The translations under genes were made by a program, and so were the position numbers. The notes beneath the pieces are model-generated. The model was given only the letters and a program-made list of their open reading frames with translations. It did no database searches and was not told the DNA's origin. Below, one piece after another: positions 35,567 to 46,588 of a DNA stretch of 64,000 bases. The stretch is from Conoideocrella luteorostrata. Taxonomy: Eukaryota > Ascomycota > Sordariomycetes > Hypocreales > Clavicipitaceae. Numbering within the stretch: position 1 is the stretch's first letter; each line of letters starts with the position of its first letter. The stretch lies in the NCBI GenBank assembly GCA_032433595.1, contig JASWJB010000077.1, positions 1 through 64,000 of the forward strand, read 5' to 3'.

Positions 35567-38500
35567 TCATATAACATGCAGGTTCCGTATTTTGACAGCA
35601 AATTCTTCGGCTGTCATGTTGTTAAAAGCAGCCATGTTCATTTCGAGTTCACTGGTGTCTGTGACTGCCAAATACCCCGGTGTAAATGCTCCGGTAATAA
35701 CACCTATGACGAATCTCTCATGCTCGAGGAAGCCGCTTAGCGTTCGCCAGTGTTTATTATCAGGTAGGAACCCACGCTTGAGCTTGGCAAGAATGATGTC
35801 TATCGAGTCGGTGATTCTGTCCACGAATTCAACAGGTGGGACATCCAGACGCGTCATGTATGTCGCTGGTATTCCTCCCAATTTTTGGCACATCTTGTCT
35901 CTAAATGCTGCCTTTCCTGGACTCCTAATGACAGAATTGAAAGGATTGGGTTTGTTTTGAGGGCCCGCCTGTGGTGTTGCCATAGGCATAGGACCATTCA
36001 ACCTGGTTGGTTGCAGAGATTTGGACGCGAAGAAAGTCTGCGCCCCTGGAATAGGCATTAGTTGACTGGATCTCGGCTGTGTGCACCACTGAGGATAAGT
36101 CTAGTAATTTAACAAGAATTAGATCTCTTTGTAAAGCACTCTAGATATAGTTGTACCTGGCAGTACCACTGAATGCCGTGACATTTGAACTTACCGCTGA
36201 CAGAGGTGCTGGATGCAGCGACAGGGTATCTAGTACTGGGCGTATCGGAGCATCTGAAGCACCGTCCATGGTTTGTACAGCATCTCGTGTGGTGCGATTG
36301 CTCGGCAAGAGAGGGGAAGCACCTTGAGTTAAGTAACAAGCATGCTGTATAGATTGCAGTTTAAGGTCCTGCAGTCTTCGGTACTCCTCTGGGTTGCTTA
36401 AACGAAGCTGATTCAACTTAATCATATCATCTGCTTCCTGTTGCTCCTCGGCGGACAACAGGGCCTTGTCATCTTCCTCTTCAAAGGTGTCGGTAGGTAT
36501 GATTTTACGAATAGCATTCAGCCCGTCATTGCAGGAAATCAGTTCATCCAGAATCCAGTCCTTTCCGGTGTAGCTCGTCAAATCTTCTTGCTCTGTCTCG
36601 AAAACGTGATGATGCAACTTGGCAGATCTGTTTCCCCAGCTGATGGGATTCTTCTTATCTACAACACGAGAAGCTAGTTGTGACTTGAACACAGTTCTGT
36701 TGTGGAGGTCTTGCTCGAAAGTTCCAGCGGTAACAAGATAGTAAACAGTTACAGGCTTGGTTTGGCCAATACGATAAGCCCGCCCAACAGCCTGTTGCTC
36801 GTTCATTGGATTCCAGGAAATGTCGAAGATGACTACTCGATTAGCGCCTTGGATATTGAGACCAACACCGCCCGCCTTTGTAGAAATTAAATAAAAATCA
36901 TCTTTGTTCAAATTGAAACTCCTGACATAATCCTGGCGTTTCGGTATTGACGTACTCCCATCCAGCCGACTGAAATACCTCTTCTGCTTTTCGAATAATC
37001 CCGCCAGGTAGTTTAGCGTAGGTATTGATTGGGAAAACACAAGTACTTTTTCTCCTTTGCTCCGTGCATGATCCAATATTTGTATCAAGAGTTCGACTTT
37101 GGTGGAGTAAGACGGGTCTTCCAGATTTGAGCCAAATTCTTCCGTGACATTAGATATGATGCTGCTAGGGAGTAGTGGCCTTTTCCTGTTGCTCGTTGCT
37201 ATGTTCTTTGAATCAATTGCCTTCGCAAGAAATTCAGAAGGGTGGTTACAGAGCAATCCAAGATCTGAAAGCAGAGTAAAGGTCGAACCCTGACCACCGG
37301 GTTCTCTATTCATAGCATCTAAATAACGGTCGTACAGCTTAGTTTGCAAGGCTTTGGGCTGTACGCACAAAACGAACTCTTGTTTTGGTGGCAAATCCGT
37401 CTCCATACAGGATTTGATTGTGGCTCGATGCACTTTCGGTTCCACCGTTTGCTTGAGGACTTGAAGCATTTTCAATGCTCCGCGTTTCTTGGAGTCATCA
37501 CTTTCAGTGCTCACCCCATGTTGTATGGGAATCGCATAGATCTGGCGGAATTCCTGCAAAGGTCCCAAGAAGTTGGGCGCTATCCAGTTGATCATGAAGT
37601 AGTATTCTTCGATATTGTTGGCCAAAGGGGAGCCGGTCATGGCAATTCGGCTCTTGGTTCGGAATGAAGAGCAAAGCTTGTGAGTCAATGTGACCGGATT
37701 CTTCAGAATATGAGCTTCGTCAGCAATGACCATGTTCGGCTCATCATAAAAATTGCTGCTGCCAACGTCGTCCAAGACTTTGCTAAGCATTGTGTAACCG
37801 ACAACCAGGACGCCACCATCTTTTGACCATTTTTGGGAGATGCTAGACCGTTCTTCTCGTGAGTGAGCTGCCTCAATCATCGCTACATCACCCAAGACGC
37901 GTTCTGTATCCCAAATCATGATCTCGTCCGTCCAGTTGTTTACCAGTCCAGCCGGACATGCCACCAACGTTTTGGACTGGCGGAGGTCCTCGGGAATCTG
38001 TGACACCAACCCCGGATCCAGGGACTTGCTCGATTCCTGAATGGCGACAAGGAGCGTTATGACCTGCATTGTCTTGCCGAGGCCCATACTATGCGATAAC
38101 AGGCATCCTTGACGAAGAGTAGGGTCTTGGATAATCTGGTTCCACATAAATCGAACACCTTCAATTTGATGGTCCTTGATCCTGCCGCCGATTTCTTGAT
38201 TGATATAGATGAAAGGTTGGTCATCTTGCTTAGTTTCATTTATTATCAGTCGAGACTTGTCATGAGACATCACTGAAGCGCTACCAAGGTTGGCACGAAG
38301 TCGATGCCTCCGAGCTTGCTGCTCCTCTGCACGGCGCTTTTCGCGTTCTCGAAGATCCACAGCTTCTTTGTTCTGCACTATTTCCTTGGCTGAAGATTTC
38401 CGTGGAGTTTTTATATTTGCCGCTTCCAGTAATGACGGGCTCTCCTCCCCGGTAACATTGTCGTCAAGGAGCTCGTCATCAAACATGTCATGTCGGAAAA

Positions 38501-40832
38501 TTTGGTTATCCTGAGGGAAACGGGGAGCCATTTGCGTTAGGAACTCGTAATAGACGGACCAGTTGTTTTTATCTTGTTGGTCTTTAAGCCTATCGACTAG
38601 GGTAGGCTTGGGACCTACCAGGCGCGACTCCTTTATGTTTTTCACTTTGAGGAAGCAATAAAATAATCGTGAAAGGTCAAATGCCAAGGTATCGGCATCT
38701 ACTTGAGAGAGCTGAGCCAAGTCTTGAACTGGGTTCGAAATAAGCCTGGTAATTGTCGATTGGAAGGACTCGTTTACCGATTGTTGCTGCATATGCTTGA
38801 CTATGGCTGATCGTCGCGCGTGGCTCAACTTCCACAGAAGGGCTAGTACCAACCCATAACGGTCTCTTAGTTTTATCCAGTAGCTAGGTGGGTTGCTGAC
38901 AACCTGCTCAATATTCTGGTACTTTTCAAGCCACGTTAATGGCAGCGATTCTGAGCGCGCCGAAGGTCGGGGTTTGATGTCAATTCCATCTTTATCCGTC
39001 ATTGCAACATCGATCAACGGCATTTTTGTGGGAGTAAGACGATCAGAATGAGTACCAGTCGCGTTTTTCGACGGGGTAGAAGCTCCGCTGGATTCTATTT
39101 GCGTCAGATCAATATATACGGGAGACCCGGCTCGGGGTGTGCTTAGGGGTGCTCTTTTAATCTCGTCAGCAGGAGAACTATGAGTTGTGTGGATCGGACG
39201 CCTTGATTCATCTAGAGCGTTGTTGTTGTTTTTGTCGTCGACGTCGTCGTCGACTATGAAGTTGTCCTCATCGGAGCTAGTCAAAATTTCAGAGTTAGAA
39301 AATTCTTCCCTGGTTTTTTGTCGCCTGATCCGCCGCTTCGGCTGAGGCAATTGCTTCGATGGTGGCACTCTCGAGTCTAACATATCTCCCAACCAAGTCT
39401 GGTACAATTTGTCGTCAAGAGTTTGCTCTAGACATCTTGCCTGCAAACGAATATCGCGCTCTTTTCCCCAGGTCTCCTGCAAGATCTTTGTCTGGAGCTT
39501 TATTAGTCTGTCGTCATACTGTTTCACTTTTTTCCGCGCTTCCAGGATGCGTTGGAATTTTGTTTTGCATCTTGATGCACCCCAAAGGCTATGTGCTTTC
39601 CTCTGGTACCTGGGGAGCTTCCTTTCATTCCAATCCATGGTCATAGCCGAGACTTCCTCATCTAAAATCTGTTGAACACGGTCTACCGACACAAATTTTG
39701 CCGCATGGTGTTTGCTTGTGTCGATTTTTTCGGCCTCGATTTCTTTGAGCGTTTGCTCATCCAAGTCCTCCGGCAGATCATCAAGTTCTAGGATCTTATC
39801 ATACTCACTAGATGTTCCAACGGATTCGTCTAGTGTCGTGCCACAATGGGCAGCAGCGATGTCTCTGTTACTTTTCACCAGAACTCGTCTCATGATCTTA
39901 TGGACGACAAGCCTTCTACCAGGAGGGAATCTGGTTGGCACTGGAGTGCTGATAGTATCTCCCTCTTCAGATAGCTGACCGGTCAACAATGGTAAAGCTG
40001 ATTTAACATCCTTTTCAGCGAGAGATCCGGCACCTAGATACGAAAATCCAACCTCTCCGTCCCAATGGTATATATTAGGCTGTCCGTTTTTGGTCTTTTC
40101 TTGTGAAGGGCGACTTATGATATCAGCCTCGGTAGCAACGGGAATGGGCAATGTATGAAGAGGCGTTTCTTGCAATAGTTGCGGCATCACTCTTTTTCTC
40201 TTCATAGATTTGGCCGGAGAGTTGGCTGCCACAAGAGTTGGTGCCGTAGGAGCAGCTGGTGAGTTGCCAGTTCCCATTGGCTCAAACTCGTTATTGCAGT
40301 CACGCGCTCCTTCAGAGTGGAAACTGAAGTTGTCTGGTATCTGAGATTGTGACACAGGCTTTGTGGTTTGAACCAGTGGTTCCGCGGGCAATGAGGCAGA
40401 GTGGGCATCATTTACCGGGCTTGAGCTTCGTGGAAGGTGCACCAATTCTGCTTGTTGTGTCATGCGTGTGCTATCTTGACCGTGTTCACGCACTTCCTTG
40501 CCGTCATTCTCTCCAATACCCAATTTGTCCAATTTCCATTGCTGAAATGCTCGGCTTTTGAGCCGCAGCATCATGATGGCTTCACCGAGAGCATTTTTGT
40601 ACCTGATGAGCTTGACGTTCAAGGTTTGGTAGAGTTCATTTCGTAAATCATGGCCGTTACCCATCCCTACAAGGTCATATGTGAGAAGTGTGTGTCCATC
40701 AATCTTATGTTCTACGACTTTCGCAGCAAAGTCCGCATAGTTAGCTGTACACGGACGAGGGAGGGCGCAAAGCTTGACTGCGACAGCATCCTCGTCCCAA
40801 AAGAAGGGATCTTCCGGCTGAAGGCCATCCAT
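35567..40832 (-). CDS. ATRX/Rad54-like SNF2-family chromatin-remodelling ATPase
   Basis: Two exons (40832-36195 and 36088-35567) give 1719 residues. The N-terminus (residues about 5-100, FFWDEDAVAVKLC to KNALGEAIMMLRLKSRAFQQW) looks like a SAM/pointed-type helical domain. A long acidic/basic linker follows. The bipartite SNF2 motor has motif I SHSMGLGKTMQVI (about 910), DEAHILKNP as motif II (about 1040), TGSPLANNIEEYY, and a helicase-C half. The latter contains FSQSIPTLNYLAGLF, TKAGGVGLNIQGANRVV and QQAVGRAYRIGQTKPVTVYY (about 1350). The large insert-free layout and the DLHNRTVFKSQLASRVVDKKN segment resemble ATRX/ARIP4 rather than Snf2 or ISWI. The role is inferred: nuclear DNA translocase in chromatin or heterochromatin maintenance. 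The in-frame splice GCG^GTAAGT to CAG^TGG adds a 173-residue C-terminal domain. It shares its promoter region with gsh2 on the other strand. Confidence 0.9.
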
Positions 40833-42176
40833 TGAACAACATGAGGAAAAGCCGAAAAGTTATCGACTAGGACGCACAGCGTGTCAGTGGACTTGCTCCA
40901 GGAATGAGATGGGTGGAGCCAACTATGAAGTCTTACAGCAAAGATCCGACCATGAACTTTGGATCAAGCTCAAGCTTCCTAAAAAAACGAAAAGAAAAAA
41001 AGAAGAAAGAATGCTACGTGCAAGTCACTTCCGCAGCTCCGTAAGAAGGTTTGGAAATGGTGGAAAAGTAAGACAATGTAAACGAACCTGAAACTTCAAC
41101 CGTTGCGATAGGCGCCGAACAAGAAAAGCAGCTAACGATATTCACAACCTCGAGAGTCGAAACAGATGTTGGCCGCTTCTGCCGCCCCAGCAGAGATTCC
41201 AATATAAAACCCGACCGCGTGCGATAAAACCAAATGTGACGTACTGCTTGCAAATTGCAGGATTGTTGTAGCAGCGTGCGCGGTTGAGAGCGTATTGCTG
41301 CCTTGACAGCTGCCCAAAGGCGCGACAGATCTGCCGCGCAGTTGCACAAGGCACGTGACGTCAATGGGGTTTCAACCGGAGCACTAAATAGGATTTATGT
41401 CGACTGACCTGAAAAAAAATAAAAAGAAGAAAAGCCCTTTTCGCCAGCATTGCACGGTTCTCAAACCCCCGGTCAATCACTTTCGGCACTACCCGGGACA
41501 CCAATTGGACTTTACTTCATTAGTAATGGGTATTGCGTGCACGAGCGAAACCTCAAGTTTATGGTGAGAGGTGACAGGCCTACGGAGGAGCAGCACACTG
41601 CGCCCCACTGAACCTCGTCACCAAACTGGTTAGCGCACTGCTGCCCACTGCAAACCCAATCCTTCAGCATCCAACATGCAATGGCAGGCTCATCAAGAGT
41701 ATCACAGGTTTACATTGTAATATCCAAGGCTCCATGATTTAAACGCCATGCATATCATCTGTTTTCATGTGAGCATGATGGAGATCTGAAAATGGGAGTG
41801 ACCCGCAAGCTGGGTCGTACCCAAGGACTCCGTAGCTACCTGGGCGACGTTACTCCGTGGTTATTCCAGCGGTAATTCTAAGCCACCACCATAGTGTGCG
41901 ATTTAGCTTGTTTTTGGCTCAGAATTGCTAGACGCCCACTATACTCCGTACTTGGTAACTGCTCTGTAAGACGGAGCACGGGCTGTGATACCCACCCAAT
42001 CACCTCACCACTGAAGACGGCTTCTGGAAGCACGACGAGCCATTAATAATCCACCTCCGCTACTCAGGACTACTATTTCCTGGCCGTGGAGCAAGTTCCT
42101 TCTCTAGTAATTGTACACTCCAATTTCAATATTTGTGCTATTCTCTTTTTTCATTTCCATTTCAACCTTGCCCGCC
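40833..42176. promoter_or_regulatory. divergent promoter region between SNF2 gene and gsh2
   Basis: A 1.3-kb head-to-head interval without genes. It contains copy B of a dispersed repeat (about 41815-41960) with two ACTCCGTA words (41827-41834, 41943-41950), roughly 230-350 bases before the gsh2 start. Regulation is not proven. Confidence 0.5.
41815..41960. repeat. dispersed intergenic repeat, copy B
   Basis: Diverged relative of the segment at 22100-22320, with the same ordered landmarks (CGTAGCTACCTGGG, GGTAATTC, AGCCA, TGCGATTT, GTTTTTGGC, GCCCACT). It ends near a full ACTCCGTA word. It lies in the gsh2 upstream region. Confidence 0.55.
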
Positions 42177-43915
42177 ATGAGAGACGACGCCGGCATTGAG
42201 CCTTCACGGACATTCCCTCCGCTAGTGACCGAGGGCGAGCTTGAGCATCTGGTCCAAACCGTCAAGGACTGGGCCACCGGCCATGGCTTGGTGGTTCGGC
42301 CGCCCCCCACAGTGATTGCAGCAGAAGCAGATCCTAACAATATTGCTGCTGTTCCTGCTCCTGTGACTTTATTTCCCAGTGGCATTGCTCGGCACGCTTT
42401 CCGGAAAGGGCTTGCGGCACAAAAGGCGTACAATGAGCTGTATGCCGCTGTGAGCAGGAGTGAGGAGTTTCTGGCACAAATTGTGAAGGAGTATGTTTTT
42501 TTTAACAGCACCCAGAACAAGGGATCTGCATAACTAGCATAACTAATATGAGATCGCTAGAGTGATTGATGGAGATGACTTTGTCCGCGATTTGTGGGCA
42601 GTACATCAAACGGTCAAGTCGGAAGGGTATACGCAGGCAAGCACATGTTATTCGACAGAGCACATTGGCGATGACATTTCTAACTCTCTAGAAGCCACTG
42701 TCTCTCGGCTTATTCAGATCTGATTACATGGCTCATGAAGACACCTCTGTGTTCCCTCCATTTCAACAACTTAAGCAGGTAGAGTTCAACACTATTGCCT
42801 CATCATTCGGCGGACTGTCTGTTCGAACTGCTCAGCTACACCAATTTCTTTCCAAAACAGAGTACCCGTTGCTGCGACAATCTGTACCAGAGGGCACGCT
42901 AGATCTCCCTCAGAACAAGGCCATTGAGGGATTAGCGGGCGGTATTGAAGCCGCTTTTCACGCCTATGGTGCTCCACAGACTGGGCATAGAAAATGTGTC
43001 ATCTTCTTAGTTCAGGGCGATGAGCGTAATATATGGGATCAACGACACTTGGAGTACCAGGTGGCCAAGACATCACCATCGATCCCGGTGTTTAGACTCG
43101 CCTTTGCTGACATTATGAAGTACACATCGCTAGCAAAAACAGAACTGCGCCAGCTTTTGTACAGTTCCCCAAGAAATCCTGAGAAGAAATTTGAAGCTGC
43201 TGTGGTCTACATGAGAGCAGGATATGGCCCAGGGGACTATCCTAATCAACAAGCTTGGGATGCTAGGTGTCACCTGGAACGCTCGCATGCCATCAAGTGC
43301 CCCACGGTCCTAACACAGCTGGCTGGAACCAAGAAAGTGCAACAAGTCCTTGCTACGCCTCGATCCTCTGCCGGGCCATCAATTTTGAGCAGGTTTATTA
43401 AGGACGATACACCATCCGCCATTGAACTATGGAACACTTTCACCAACATTTACCCCATGGACACGTCGGAGGTTGGCCTGGTTGCGCGAAAAAAAGCTCT
43501 CGATCCTGAACAGTGTCAAGACTTCGTCTTAAAGCCGCAGCGAGAAGGAGGTGGGAACAATATCTACGGGAGCGCCATCCCCGAGTACTTGAAGTCAATA
43601 AACGAATCCCATTGGGGATCTTACATTTTAATGGAGCTTATCAAGCCGGCATCGGTGCAGAATCTGATTCTGCGCAATGGGAGAATCGAACAAGGTGGCG
43701 TAATCAATGAACTTGGCGTCTACGGCGCATGTCTTTGGAACCAGAACACTGGGGAGCTCCTGCACAACGAAGAGGCCGGTTGGCTGCTCAGGACAAAAGG
43801 CGATAAGAGCGAAGAAGGTGGAGTTGCTGCCGGGTATGGATGCATGGATAGCGTATCATTGACGTTGACAAATGTTGATATACAGGAGGAAGCGGAAGCA
43901 AGGGCTAATCAGTAG
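42177..43915 (+). CDS. gsh2: glutathione synthetase
   Basis: Three exons (42177-42490, 42561-42636, 42692-43915) give 537 residues. The enzyme adds glycine to gamma-glutamylcysteine with ATP in the cytosol, the last step of glutathione synthesis. Family marks are FPSGIARHAFRKG near the N-terminus, LSLGLFRSDYM, the substrate-binding EFNTIASSFGGLS and MRAGYGPGDYP. The ATP-grasp glycine-rich loop is VLKPQREGGGNNIYG, and the C-terminal lid is GVINELGVYGACLW with GGVAAGYGCMDSVSL. I chose the ATG at 42177 because upstream in-frame codons begin with TTG and encode a non-conserved stretch. Intron 2 has a GC donor (CAG^GCAAGC), the only choice that keeps the conserved reading frame. The gene is divergent from the SNF2 gene. 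Confidence 0.96.
42637..42691 (+). other. GC-AG intron of gsh2
   Basis: A 55-base intron with donor GCAAGC after CAG and acceptor CTCTAG. The flanking exons join in frame as GYTQ-KPLSLGLFRSDY. The nearby GT site (GTATAC, 42628) breaks the frame. Confidence 0.75.
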
Positions 43916-44193
43916 CATCACCCAACACATAGACAATCATGCGAATCCGGTCAAGCTGGACAGCTACTTTATGAATTAATTGTTTAATTAAGAGCACTCA
44001 TAGCCCGGTAACGCCATTATTTGTACAAGAGGATTCTGCGTTCTGACTAGAATACACAAGACATTTGACAGATGAAATGGGAAGAGTATTTCAGAGTGGG
44101 GAGAAGTTCGCCTGATACGTAAGGACTCGATTTCCGAGTTTCGCATCCACCATGATCCCGTTTCTTGGGTACAATTCAGTTGTTAACGGGGCT

Positions 44194-44828
44194 TTAGTCG
44201 CTCTGACCAGTGTTCTGAGGTCGCTTGAGGACATCAATGCTGCCTATAACAAACGTGTTAGTTGATAATGTGATGGTAACAAGTATAAATCGTCGGAAAA
44301 CTTACGCTGGACAACGTTCAAGCTGGAACGGGGTTGACCGTTGGCATCCTGGTAATTGCTGATGCTGGCATCGCCGTCGACGTGGACCATGGCACTATTC
44401 CCCATTGCATTACACTGTCAGTACGCTCGAATCCAAAGTGACGGTTGCGCGTTGACTTTCATCTCTTTCACTGCAGAAATTATCCCACAGAGGGCAAATT
44501 GGGTTTACGCAAACGCAGGCGCAGACGGAGGCGCGGTGACAGAAGAAACATACCCCTTGGGAAGGCTCAGCAGGAAGTCTTTTCGAGGGCCCTCAGCAAA
44601 GCTCGTGATGCGGAACCAGCTGGTCTGGCGGTTGTCCTTGGGGCCGGAGTTGCTTGCGACGGCATATTTAACAATTTCGCGTCCGGTGCTGGTGGGCTGG
44701 ACCTCCGGGGTGTCAGCAAGATTGCCGATGATGGAGATACGGGCGAGCGATCGGGGAGACGACGTGCTGAAGGAGCGGGCAGCGCCAGCGGAGGCGGCGG
44801 TCGCGCGGCGGAACAAGAAGGAAGACAT
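44194..44828 (-). CDS. rim1: mitochondrial single-stranded DNA-binding protein (Rim1-type)
   Basis: Three exons (44828-44554, 44394-44306, 44243-44194) give 137 residues, the size of fungal Rim1. The first 25 residues (MSSFLFRRATAASAGAARSF) are Arg/Ala/Ser-rich and suit a mitochondrial presequence. The OB-fold follows: ARISIIGNLADTPEVQPTSTG, VKYAVASNSG, TSWFRITSF, KDFLLSLPKGAMVHVDGDASI. It ends NVVQRSIDVLKRP, like bacterial SSB without the acidic tail. It binds ssDNA during mtDNA replication. An upstream in-frame extension is open but unlike the family, so I start at MSSF. Exon joins keep the frame; both introns are GT-AG. Confidence 0.94.
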
Positions 44829-45828
44829 TGTTGCAATTGAGTGGGCGATGGGATCTGACGCAGGATGGTGATGTATTTTGGCGGGATAGTGCGATGTAGG
44901 GTTGGAGTGCACGGGTGAAGATTGGTGACGGTGAATATGACGGTCTAGGAGTCGATAAGTTGGTATCAGCGGGTGGTTTGGTGGCACTTGTTGGGATGGC
45001 TGGATACGGAGTATTGGGTGCAACGGCTGCTTGTATGGAGCAACGACAAAGTACCTAACTAACTGGCTGCTTCGCAACATGGGAGCCGAAGTGCTAGCGG
45101 GTACTCCGTATCCGCTCCACCTTCTCACTTCTGGTAGCGGGCGTCGCGTCCTGCGTGTCTGGACGACGCGATAAATTAAAGGGTTTTGCGCTTGGCTCTG
45201 ATTGGCCTGGCCCCCCCCCTCGCAGCATGAATAAAGCACGAAGCATGAATGATGCATTTCCAGGCGAAACGTGGGGCTTGGGCTTATTAGCCTGACTGAT
45301 GGAAACATAAGGCTGCGTACCGAGTAGTGTGGAGTGCTCCGTAGTTATGGGACAAAATTGTGTCACACTTGTAACGAGTACGGAGCACATTTATGTGCCA
45401 GTAATAACCCTTTCGTAGTTGAGGAATACGGTGGTGATGGTGGTGCGGCGTCATCCATCATGTCCATTTACTTCACTCCCTTTCCCGCCCACCACGTAAG
45501 ACCAAACTGTCGTAATTGGGTCCGATTGCTCATTCTGCCAGTTCCGTAATTAGTCCCCTCCAGTCTCGGGCTCTCACCATGCATGAAGTTACAAGCCACA
45601 GCAGGCCAGCCTCGTCGCCCGCAGCGTAGCATCTATTGATCTCAATAGTTGAATTTCACTAAAAGAGTTAGACAATAACTAGTTCGCATCGCCCGATAGC
45701 AACTGGACTTTTCTGACGGCTGCGACCGCTGTTTGCCAGCTTCATCCAGTATTTTCTTTCGGGGATTTTTGTCACTTGTGAACAATAACCACCGATCTCG
45801 GATGCTTCCTTGGAGGGATCTCTGCATC

Positions 45829-45851
45829 TCCTGCAAGTCCTGCAAGTCCTG
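45829..45851. repeat. 9-bp tandem repeat
   Basis: TCCTGCAAG is repeated about two and a half times in the STE3 upstream region. Confidence 0.8.
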
Positions 45852-45943
45852 GTTTGTCGACTCGACGCCACGGTGGAGACCTCCCGCATGAAACTGTTCC
45901 CGATTTGGCTGACAATAGAGCTGTCAATAAGCTCACAATAAGC

Positions 45944-45979
45944 TCTGAATAGACGCCACATTCTGAATAGACGCCACAT
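45944..45979. repeat. 18-bp perfect tandem duplication
   Basis: The unit TCTGAATAGACGCCACAT occurs twice without gap about 610 bases before the STE3 start codon. Confidence 0.9.
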
Positions 45980-46588
45980 TCTGAGTTGACGTGCTTCAAC
46001 AACCACTTGTAAGCCAGCAACTCTGCATCGGCTGCATCCGCGGCGAATAACTATCTTCTCTAACCGGGGGTTTCTATGCAGCTTGAGGTGATTTCGAACG
46101 ATAGTGATACACCCTTACACGGTCTTCTCCATTAGCCTTCTTGACTCCTACGTGATGCTACGTAATGTAACTCCTATTAACAGCCCAGGATACGCCAGGA
46201 GTTGAACGAGTCCCGCAGACTATTGAAGATAAGCCATGGATAGACCAAGATGGAAAAGTGTATTCTGCAACAAAATCCTGGGGGTGATAGTGATGAGGAC
46301 TGCTTCCTATTCGTCGTCTTCTATTGTCAAAGTGGTCTATGAGATGCGTACTTCGCCTGCTATGATACTTGTATTGAGTCTATTTTCCACCCTGGTGGTA
46401 TGCCGGTAGTTGCACGAGAAGTATTCAAAGGACCAAGGAAACCCTCATATTTCTTTCTTAATGCTCTGCTCTCCTCGTCCTTTGCCGTAGTGAACTCCCA
46501 ACCTCTCTTCAGTCACTACTTTGTTGATCGCCTACATCGTCTTTCCCAAGTCCAATTTACATCTTTTCTTTTCAAGGGTCCAGAAACC

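Larger units (their letters stand above)
44829..46588. other. divergent intergenic: rim1 and STE3 promoters
   Basis: 1.76 kb without a recognised gene. Two ACTCCGTA/TACGGAGT words lie at 45005-45012 and 45103-45110, upstream of rim1. Further right is a 9-bp repeat (45829-45851) and an 18-bp perfect tandem duplication (45944-45979). The open frame that continues upstream of the STE3 ATG is treated as leader. Confidence 0.5.

Noticed and set aside
44829..45308. Upstream in-frame extension of rim1
   Set aside because: The frame is open, but the extra residues are not like the family. The chosen Met gives a normal Rim1 N-terminus with a presequence.
46400..46588. Upstream extension of the STE3 receptor
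   Set aside because: The frame is open for about 63 codons before the chosen Met, but residues there are not typical of the short STE3 N-terminus.
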